From positions 4,712,001-4,776,000 of the forward strand of contig OZ005695.1 of the NCBI GenBank assembly GCA_963930775.1: DNA of 64,000 bases, given 5' to 3'. The position numbers were made by a program, and so were the translations under genes. A model generated the notes under the pieces. That model made no database searches and had not been told where the DNA came from. It saw only the letters and a list, made by a program, of their open reading frames with translations. Of this stretch, positions 55,701 through 64,000 are shown one piece after another. How positions within the stretch are numbered: the stretch's first letter is position 1; each line of letters opens with the position of its first letter. This stretch comes from Cliona cf. orientalis. Taxonomy: Eukaryota > Porifera > Demospongiae > Clionaida > Clionaidae.

Positions 55701-56142
55701 CAGGGGCGGATCTAGGGGGGGTTCAGGGGGTTGCAACCCCCCCTCCCCCAAACGATTTTGAGCAGCCCCTCCCACTTATATACAAGGCCTACTATAGCTT
55801 GGCATAGTAGCTGCCACTGTATGGCTAGCAGCAGACAAGCTGTATAGTAGATAATTGGCCTCAAACCAACAGGTGGTGCACGGTGGTTAGTGGTCATCCT
55901 GAACATGGCTTCAGCTATCAATAATCTACTGTAGACCACAAGAGTCAGCTGTGGTGCTAGGCGTGGTAAAGCTCTATACCTAGTGTTATATATAGTGCCT
56001 TACTAGGTCACAGTCACACTCTGGGGCGAGAAGATGATTAAAAGTGGGGCGTGGCTCATTAAAAGTGGGCGTGGTCGCAAAAATTTTCGCGCGCAATTAT
56101 ACCTACAACCCCACCATACTAACAATCCTAGATCCGCCCCTG
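55701..56142. mobile_element. CAGGGGCGGATCTAGG-ended transposon, copy B only
   Basis: CAGGGGCGGATCTAGG and CCTAGATCCGCCCCTG are perfect inverted ends. TCATG is duplicated at 55696-55700 and 56143-56147. Copy A has the uninterrupted site (TTGTCATAGTCTGG near 27368). 442 bp, non-coding. Confidence 0.92.
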
Positions 56143-56906
56143 TCATGGTCTGGTGGTACCCAAACAAGTGGATCATGTTATACTCTAACATGAGTTGCAT
56201 GCACTATACTTTTCATGATAATTTTCATAATACTACTATGAGTATATCGAACATGCCAGTTTGTGAATAATAAACTGGGGATACTTGCACGTACCACTTT
56301 CCCCATGAGTGTTCTCAAATTCGTGTAGTAACTGTGTGTACTCTACATGCACACAGTTACATTAAGGCTATAATTATTAGGCAGAGTACATAATTACTCA
56401 ACTTGCCAGTCTGTGTTTACATGGCACCTACCTCAACTACATGACTGATTGCCATTCTCTGTGCTCTGCTGGTCAATTGTCAATGCAGTGACAGTGTGAC
56501 TGGCAGTGGCTCTCAAGTGCATAATTCAGTTGAAGTATGTCACAGAGGCTTTCAGTTTATATAGTGACATAGCCAGGTGCCCTCCCCCAACTCTTAGATC
56601 ACCGACTCTATAGGGAGTATCAGAACCCTGTTTAGGTGCAGGGTATGTAGTAGTCAATAGTATACCAGTACCCTGTTCAGGTGTAGGGTATGTAGTTCAA
56701 TACTCCTGATATTGAACATGTACAGAGTGAGCCATGCTATATGCATGCATGTATAGCGTTGAGGGTTCTGCACTCCTGTGCATTCATTATAAAATTAATG
56801 TACTCTGCCTAATAATTATAGCCTTAATGTAACTATGCCTGTAGAGTACTACATGAATTTCAGAACACTCGTGGGACAATTAAGTGGTACATGCAAGTAT
56901 GCTAGT

Positions 56907-57868
56907 TACCTCGCACGCATGCGCAAGGGGTAAAGTAATCGGTTGTGTCGTTGTCGTTGTTGTTGTCGTCGTGAGCACAAAAATCGCCATATCTCGAGGT
57001 CTAGGCACCTGAGCGACTAGTATCTACAATGAATCCGTCACATTTGGCGAAAAATGGGCTTCAGAGTGCTTCGAATCGAGGGACATAGTCCACGAGCGTC
57101 ACAAATAGTGCCTTTTTGTTAGCCTTCGTAACCACGCCTATCGACAGTGCCCACTCAATGCATTAATGATGCACATCATGCGCATAACAAATATTGTGAG
57201 CTGGTAAAGGTCGTCAATAATGCTAGTGGCACATGTTTGGCTGCTAGCTATCCGCAGACTGGAATGCAAAGCCCCGTGGAATCAGAATGTAAGATACCAG
57301 GGGCGGAGAAATGGGGGGGGGGGGGGGGGGGGGCAGGGGGGGCTTCAGCCCCCCCCCCCCCCCCCCCCCCCCCCCCATTTTATCACAAGCCCATACTACA
57401 AAAGTACAGCAACATAGTTCTGTCATAATTCTAGATGTTTGCGACAGTGCTCAAGTAAAAATTGCTACTAAATCAGCCAAAAAACTACTGCCAGAATGCA
57501 TCAGAAACGCTCTCAGAGAGTCGAAATTTCCAAAATTTTCTGGGGGAGCATGCCCCCAGACCCCCCTAGGTGGGCTGTGGGCATATGCCCACAGCCTAAC
57601 TGTTGTCACAGTCAAAGGTCTGAGCCCCCCCCCCCCCCCCCCCCACTTTTGTTACCTGTTCTCCGCCCTTGGATACCTATATCTACCTAGTCTAGATCTG
57701 GTGCAGAGAGACAAGACTCAGTTGTTTTTTTGGCTGATATCACCAGGAGCCTATATACAATCAAGCAAACAGCATAATTTTATATTCATATATGTTTCCC
57801 TATACACACAAAAGCAGATCTATAGATTGTGCAATGTGCGCGTGGGTATGTGCTCTAAAGAGCTCTAG
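56907..57868 (+). mobile_element. TTAA-family element in copy B, itself invaded
   Basis: It starts ACCTCGCACGCATGCGCAAG and ends TGCTCTAAAGAGCTCTAG. Copy A lacks it at the same place (ATGCTAGTTTGTTATGG near 27776). The CAGGGGCGGAG element at 57298-57671 is nested inside. Confidence 0.7.
57298..57671. mobile_element. CAGGGGCGGAGAA-ended transposon with 5-bp duplication GATAC
   Basis: CAGGGGCGGAGAA and TTCTCCGCCCTTG are inverted ends. GATAC is at 57293-57297 and 57672-57676. The interior has runs of G and C that can pair into a hairpin (57313-57376) and a second C run near 57626-57642; open frames through them are meaningless. Confidence 0.85.
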
Positions 57869-57979
57869 CTTGTTATGGAATGTTTAATTTGACAAGTAGT
57901 ATTATGAGAACTATGATGGGATGTATAGTGCGTGCATCCCATGTTAGTTTAATATGATCCAGTTGTTTTTACTGTGTAG

Positions 57980-58020
57980 ATTCAATGTTCAAGCAGAGCA
58001 AGAATGTCACCATTGCAGTG
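57980..58020 (+). other. Possible cassette exon present only in copy B
   Basis: Between TGTGTAG and GTGAGT lie 41 bases that read, in phase 1, DSMFKQSKNVTIAV. The entry phase (1) and exit phase (0) match the exon EMDPL...LHW, so it could replace that exon. The surrounding 310 bases are missing from copy A. No other support. Confidence 0.2.
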
Positions 58021-59468
58021 GTGAGTTTGAGCAGCTGCTGTTGACCAGCATCAAGGGGTGTGGTCTACGAACTAATAGGTTCAAAGTTCATGCTGCTGCA
58101 TGTGCGCTGTACTAACAGTTAACATACAGCTAGAGAAATGATACTGTTTAGATTTTCTCTGAGTACGTGAGCTTACTGTCGTGCATATTAGCCACATTAT
58201 CCCATGATTGTGGCATCAAACATACATATACTTGTCACCTGTGATTAATATTATTATATCCACGGCTTACATACAATGTACATGTAGATGTGCGATTTGT
58301 CTTAATTGGCTTATACTTCAGATTCATGTTCTGAAGCGTATGGGTGGTATGCAGGAGAAATGTCACACCTGCCGTCTCCTGGATGTCGGTAATGTGAAGG
58401 GGATGAGTCATCACTATGGCAACAGCTCCACCCTGCCCTCATCGCTGGAGAGCCTCTGCAAGAACGAGCTGCCCAAGGGAAGGAAAGGTTAGCACAGAAT
58501 GAGTTGCATAAGGGAAGGGAAAGAAAGGTTAGCCCGGAATGAGCTGCCCTAGGGTACTCCTTTTTTAAGATTGTGCATTAAAGCAAGGATACATACATGT
58601 ACATACTTACGCGTACATACATGTACTTCAAGTAGTGTTTTGGGATGGTTGAAGATTGCCCTGATATCAAGTCCTTTGAAAGCGATTATACTATATGGAC
58701 TTATTTATGATGATGGCGTGAGTGTACCCCCCCCCCCCTCTCTCTCTCTCTTCTCTCTGCCTCTCCCCCTCCATCCTCTCTCTCCCCCCAGTGATTGATT
58801 TGAGCTCTCTAGATCCTGAGGATCTATTGGAGTCAGGTCAGCTGGATGAGATTCCTCAGTGTAGCTTCCTGGATAAGCCCACCTCTAAGAAGAAGGTGTC
58901 CAGCAGAGCTCTGCCTCTTCAAAGAAGAAGCACAAGAAACAACCCATCCAAGCTAGGTGACTCCTGCTTTACAAGTTCCTAAATATTACCATAACATATT
59001 TTGCCCAGCCCATCTACATGTGCATGTACAGTACAGTTACCCTGCACATTTCTGGGAACATTTAATGTGGTAATGATTTTCACAAGCACACAAATGGATG
59101 AGAAACAGCTGCAAAAAACTTCTCCTGGTGAAACTACTTGGCTGTGCAATATTTAGCTTCGATAAATCACATGTCAGTGTTGTTTTTACTTTGGCAGCTC
59201 ATTCAGATGTGCTTGGACATTAAATCCATCCACTAATAATACATGTACATGTAGGTCTATGATCTACTGTAATAGTATTATGTTCTTGATGCAAAGGTGC
59301 TTTATTACTCAATAAAGTTACATACATGTACATGTACATATAAACTATCCAAGCAGTGAACATCTAGCTTTAATATAACAATGCATGATATTTTTGTTTT
59401 GCCTCTGCAGTCCTGAGGAGCCTGAGAAGGATCTCATGGATGAATTCCTAGAGCAGTCTGCTAGGTCG

Positions 59469-59914
59469 CAGTGGCGTAGGAAGATGTTTTTGAGCAGGGG
59501 GGCTGAAAGTAAGGAGGTGAAGACTTGCTTTACGCGTGTGTAGCGCGCGAAATGTAGGGGGTGTGGGGGCATGCTCCCCCAGGAAAATTTTGGAGTTTTA
59601 GACCTTCTGAGAGCTTTTCTAGTGCATTTTCGAGGACATTCTGAACTCTTAGCTTGTCACATGTGAACACAGATCAGTAGTGACTACTGATCTGTGTTCA
59701 CATGTGATATCTACACACCTTGGGGCTAAGATACACCACAATCATGAATAACTCAACCCTGATTGTGGCAACAGATGAAAAGTGCAAACCCCAGAGGGTG
59801 AGCCCCACCCCCTGGCTTGTATAGCAGTCTAAAAATCAGGGGGGCTCTGCCCCCCCAATCTTATGACTGGGGGGGCAATTGGCCCCCCCAGCCCCCCTGG
59901 TTCTTACGCCAGTG
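59469..59914. mobile_element. CAGTGGCGTA-ended transposon inserted in an exon of copy B
   Basis: CAGTGGCGTAGGAA and TTCTTACGCCAGTG are inverted ends. GGTCG is duplicated at 59464-59468 and 59915-59919. Copy A reads straight through (CTAGGTCGTTAG near 29000). A 50-bp near-perfect hairpin (about 59657-59707, arms CACATGTGAACACAGATCAG) sits inside. 446 bp. Confidence 0.95.
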
Positions 59915-62099
59915 GGTCGTTAGGACAGGGGTCCACCAATCAGCTGCACCCTGAGCAGGAGGCGGAGCAGTCACATGACCCAGGAGACGGTTACCATGAT
60001 AATGAGGATGATGAAGATGAAGAGGAGGGTAGGCTGGTGATAGCCCAGGAGACGGAGAGGGAGGAGGAGAACACTGCCACGCCCAGACTACCCACGGCCA
60101 ACCTCCCTCAGAGATCACCACCACCACTCATCAAACATGAACCATCACCAGGGTGAGAGCAATCATATATTATATGCAAAAGAGGGTAGATTTGCAAACT
60201 AATGTATTACATGTATGACAAGCTGGTACACTATCCATGCATGGGCTGCCCGAGTGAAGTGTATCTGTTTGCCGTAGCTCTCACTGGTGGTAGCTGCATG
60301 CTCAAATTAAGTGTGATGACAACATTCTCACTCTAATTGATTGTCAGTACTGCCAGACTCTCGAAATGGGTATAATAGTGAACAGTTGCCTCGGCTTCAC
60401 TCAGCTCTAGCTTTGCAAGAGTCTTAGTGCCAGCACCAGGCACTGGCTCAGGAGCAAAGCACTGCACTTGTGATGCATTTCCAATGCCATGACCACTATA
60501 TTTGTGCACACAGCCCTTGGCCAATCCAGAGCATTCAGAGAGCACATCAGATACCTTCCGGGCAATTATAGTGCATGACTATAAATTACTTTTATGTAGT
60601 AAGATAACAAAATCTGATGTGTGACTTTCCCCTGTGCAGTAGTTCCGGTAAGAATCCCCAGAAGAAGAAGTTTTGTCCCGACTGTGGCACCCAGATAGCT
60701 CGCAAGTGCAAGAAGTGTCCGACAAGCGGGAAGAGGTTTGGTGTTTTCACGTTTGGTCGTAAGCTGTGCCCGGGGTGTGGCAGGGTGAACCCCGCCAGAA
60801 TGACAGCCTGCTACGAGTGTGGACACTCCATGCAGTTTGCACAGAAGGCTCTGCCAAAGGGAACTCTTGGCGATGGTGAGTGTGCTCATTCCAACATTGC
60901 TACTATACATGTACAATGTACATGTAGATCTTTTATTTATTGTGATTATTACATAATTATTATGAATGTAGAACAAAAGCATTGAGCCAAGCAATTAAAA
61001 CAATCGTATGTTAAGGATTTAATTGTACAGCTATCATCCAGTTTTATCCCTAGTGTTTATTCTTTGATTAGCAATTTTTACTGTACTACATGTATATCAA
61101 GCAGTAAGTATGCATTTGACATGACCTGATTGTCTTGTGTAGATGCTGATAGTGATGGCAAATCTAGTGCTCATTGCTCTGACTTTGTCTTTGGTTCTCG
61201 AAAGAGGCGTAGGGTTCCGCCGCTGCCATACTCCTCTGAATACGATAGCTTCTCTGCTGAGGCCAGTAAAGCTCCTAAACTGAGTGCATCTGGCCCTGGG
61301 GAATCAGTAAGTTACATGTGGCATTTACATCATTTTAAAATTCATTCATGAGTAATAGTAGTAGTGATCTCTGCTTCTCTCTGCTGCTACCTTTCTCTCT
61401 CTCAATTTTCCCTAATCTTCTCTCTCCTACCTAGCAATACTTGATATTCTGTACCAGAAACTTAGTTAACCTCTAACCGCTCATAATGACGTGTGTACAT
61501 TATAATAATAATGTATAATAGGTTACCAGTATGGTCGTGTTCCTTGGGGTGATGCTGACATCACTTGTTTGGTGGATGAAAATGGCACTCCAAAGTTCTG
61601 CCTACAGGAGCTTTGCAGCAAGGTATATCATCATACATGTACATTGGATGGTATGATGCTTGTACATGTACATGTGCATACATTTGGAGCAATAGCTTTG
61701 CTTGCTGTGCACTAACTTTACATAACGTGTCATTCATCATTATCTTTGGATGTTTGGTTAGGTTCTTCGTAACCAGGTGAAGGCAGATGTGTTTGACATG
61801 GTGAAGAACTTGAACCTGCCAGTGCTGCAAGGTGACACTGCTCTGCTAAAGAAGCTACAGGCTCTTGGCCTGCACTCTAACAGGTGAGGTGAAGTACACT
61901 GGGCTAGTTATAGCAAGTCTAACACTCTCCAGGTGATTTATCAATTGCTCTGTAGGGGTATATACTACGGTTCATCCCATCCATGAGCCACTCAGGTGGG
62001 TAGGGAGATTTTAACCAGTCCTAGTTTTCCACCTTTGTGGCTTGCTATTTGGTTGATTAGGGGGTTCCCATAGTAGGAAGTGTAGAATATTACATCCCG

Positions 62100-62680
62100 A
62101 GTCCCAATCAACAAAAAAATCGGCCAGCCTATGAGGTAATTATGAGATAATTGATAATAAAATTGCTGTGAAGGCTGTTTCAAAATATTTACATGTAGCT
62201 TGCATGACAGGGTGTTGGGACCCAGAATTTGAACCTAGCATATGGATGAGATACGATGATTCTCTCAGTTCCCTTTCTTAGGCAAGCTCATACTCTGGGG
62301 GGATTTCTCTATTCAGTCTAGCACATGGCAGGTCGAGATCACGCCTATCACAAAAATTTTGTGAATGAACCACTGGCCGAAGTTCACCTTCCATGGATAA
62401 ATAGAGCTCGCCTAATTGTGCTATATATAGCATCATGCATGCTGCGTGCCATGCCATGTACGACCTGTTCTGAAGTTTGGAAGTTGTACTGTGCAGTCGA
62501 GTTCATCTCCTGTGATTGAAGCATTGAAACTTGTCACTATCGAGGTCGAGAATTGGTCTCAGACTCGATTTAGGTGCCGGCATTGATGTGGCTTGTAGAC
62601 TGTGCACGCACTATATCGACGACCTTTTACCATATTCACCATAGCAAATGCATTTGTAGCCACCCATAGCAGCAGCATGC
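62100..62680 (+). repeat. Family D dispersed repeat, copy B counterpart
   Basis: Orthologous to 31390-31960, with the same block order and flanks. It fills the intron between the Ski-like exons 61762-61883 and 62800-62926. Confidence 0.65.
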
Positions 62681-63979
62681 ACTGGATATGTGCTCTTGGC
62701 AATTCATAATTGTTCATCATGATAGAATTATAAATAAGAATGCTTTTTTCTTTAATTTATGTTATATACATCACAACTTTTCACTGTGTGCGTTTGTAGA
62801 TCTCCAATCTGTCGTTTGATAGCTGCTGAGGAGCTGTGGACTCTACTGGATGCTCTGCAAGAGCCAGTACCAGCCGAGGTTCACCAGCACCTGGAGAACA
62901 TAAGCTCTTCAACAACACCACTGCTAGTAAGTTACCAGTACTACTGTTTTTATCAGGATACATGAATCTATGAGGGAATGTATTATTATGGTATCAAGAA
63001 AATTGGATGTGCAGGTGCACATGCAATAGAAGTTAGTACACAAATGACCTTTCCCTTCTCCTCCCTCTCCCTCTTCCTCTTCCTCTCCTCCCTCACTCCC
63101 TCCCTCCCACCCTTCTTCTCTCGTCCCTTCAGCAGTCTCCGTCTCACACTGTTGGTGTTTCTGCTGCTGCTGTTGCTACTAGTTCTGCTGGTCCAGTGCT
63201 TCACAGTCCTGGTCTGGTGGCTGGTGGGCCTAGCCTCATCGAAGAAGATGAGCATGGTGAGTTAATGAGCTCAAGTATTTGATTAACTAAGGAATCATGT
63301 GGTAACCAATGATCAGTAACTACATCCAATTACCAATATGGTTTATTCCACATCAGTTGTTGTGTTTTTATGCTAAAATTTAATTGTTTGGATATTATGA
63401 TTAACAAATTGAACAATTCCTTATGTCACTAATATTTGTAGGTTTTACATGTGTGATTACCAGTACACAAATTTTTTTATCAGTATAGCGGTATACATGT
63501 GTACATTCTAGATTTTAATCTCTAAATTGATCGTAGGTCAATGCATGTGGATGATATATATGATCCTGACGTACACCCCTGACATACATGTACATACATG
63601 TATCCATGCATCCAGGGTTCCAGTCCACCCTGCATGAGATGGAGTGCAGTGATGGTCAGTACATCAGCATCCTTCGTACGTGGAATGGTGAGCAGTATGC
63701 CTGTCTGACTGAGGTCTGGAGGAAATACTTCCCCGAGGTGAACAGGAACCACCTGACCAGTGCCCTCAAGAGGCTCGGCCTTGACACTCACATGCCAACT
63801 GGCCAACAGGCCACCCTGCTGAGATCAGCAGGAGTCATCTCTTTAAGGTAAAATATTATTATTACTGACTCTACAAGTATGTTTAATGTCACAATCATGG
63901 GATAATGTGGCTAGCATGCATGATCATCTATTAACAGTACATGCTCATAAAACATACAGACATGGTTCCTGCACATTGA

Positions 63980-64000
63980 CAAGGGTGTAGCCAGAAATTT
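63980..64000. mobile_element. Start of the CAAGGG-ended transposon, cut by the window end
   Basis: CAAGGGTGTAGCCAGAAATT repeats the left end of 33262-33655 with the same CATTGA flank, showing that the duplicated block extends past this point. Confidence 0.8.

Larger units (their letters stand above)
56200..57937. mobile_element. Copy B version of the foldback element, enlarged
   Basis: The outer arms match 27431-27846. Its centre holds about 390 bases absent from copy A (about 56400-56790), including two 'gtgcagggtatgtag'-like repeats. A TTAA-family element with its own passenger is inserted in the right arm (56907-57868). Confidence 0.7.
55051..63847 (+). pseudogene. Decayed second copy of the 3' half of the large gene
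   Basis: Exon remnants and exons: 55051 to about 55081 (cut short), 58322-58487, 58792-58956 (165 nt against 160 in copy A), 59411-60152 (interrupted by a transposon), 60640-60875, 61143-61306, [exon equivalent to 30502-30658 absent], 61522-61622, 61762-61883, 62800-62926, 63133-63256, 63616-63847. Lesions: loss of the second exon's core and donor, a +5 frameshift, a 451-bp insertion in coding sequence, loss of a 157-nt exon whose skipping breaks phase, and Cys-to-Ser in the zinc ribbon (60725-60727). The last five exons, with the Ski-like modules, keep their frames. It cannot make the full protein; a shorter product from the Ski-like exons cannot be excluded. Confidence 0.85.
54872..64000 (+). 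repeat. Segmental duplication, copy B
   Basis: Direct partner of 26050-33280. Exons, introns, the family D repeat and the flanking transposon start are all present in the same order. Extra insertions (55701-56142, 56907-57868, 59469-59914) and deletions distinguish it from copy A. It continues past the window. Confidence 0.9.

Noticed and set aside
57147-57868. Polyproline and polyglycine frames
   Set aside because: They run through long C and G tracts of a non-coding transposon.
55051-63847. Copy B as a second working gene
   Set aside because: A frameshift, an exonic transposon, one missing exon and one truncated exon make a full-length product impossible.
26050-64000. Treating the two copies as certain alleles of one locus
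   Set aside because: Divergence and presence/absence of transposons would fit haplotypes, but the unique DNA between the copies and the strong decay of only one favour a real duplication. It is kept as an open alternative.
1-64000. CRISPR arrays, rRNA genes or bacterial operons
   Set aside because: None seen. The only tandem array (47990-48950) has variable units without spacers, and genes are spliced.

Overview
This window is nuclear DNA of an animal. It has many spliceosomal introns in all three phases, a WIPI-family autophagy gene, a nuclear protein with Ski/Sno/Dac-like domains, CpG-containing promoter-like sequence and a dense load of short inverted-repeat transposons. The mix (a Ski-like protein, intron-poor restriction-nuclease/kinase genes, very frequent TACATGTA motifs) suggests an early-branching marine invertebrate, perhaps a demosponge. 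That placement is inference, not shown by the sequence.

Left part, 1-13,600. A first coding exon of an unrecognised gene runs leftward off the window (113-30, minus). The C-terminal half of a WIPI3/WDR45B gene follows on plus (five exons, 2219-7098). Its N-terminal exons could not be found upstream. A promoter-like block with a GCGCATGCGC palindrome lies at about 7640-7720, followed by a possible untranslated exon and about 5.5 kb of transposon-rich sequence.

Centre left, 13,633-35,880. One very large plus-strand gene can be assembled from 22 coding exons whose phases all agree (8,226 nt, 2,741 residues). It has an N-terminal cysteine-rich zinc module, about 1,500 disordered S/T/P and acidic residues in a single 5.1-kb exon, a second zinc-ribbon module, and two Ski/Sno/Dac-like modules. 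It looks like a chromatin or transcription factor, but I do not recognise a named orthologue. A single-exon, cysteine-rich multipass membrane protein gene (24,010-25,230, minus) is nested in one of its introns.

Centre right, 37,188-47,328. A large imperfect inverted repeat carries two divergent, uninterrupted genes (513 and 515 residues, about 88 percent identical) that combine a PD-(D/E)xK nuclease-like domain with a protein-kinase-like domain. This resembles the Crinkler/CR effector class. Several transposons sit in only one arm and can be dated by comparison with the empty site in the other arm. Beyond it come a tandem array (48.0-48.95 kb) and a nested composite inverted-repeat element (49.1-52.8 kb).

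Right part, 54,872-64,000. This is a second, direct copy of about 26,050-33,280, the 3' half of the large gene. It is decayed: one exon is cut short, one has a +5 frameshift, one is interrupted by a transposon with a clean 5-bp target duplication, one is missing, and one zinc ligand is Cys-to-Ser. It runs off the window end inside the same transposon that follows the exon in the first copy. A tandem segmental duplication fits best; an uncollapsed haplotype placed in tandem by the assembler is the main alternative.

At least five elements share CAG-type termini, 5-bp target duplications and a common internal block, and three of them have an empty site visible elsewhere in the window.
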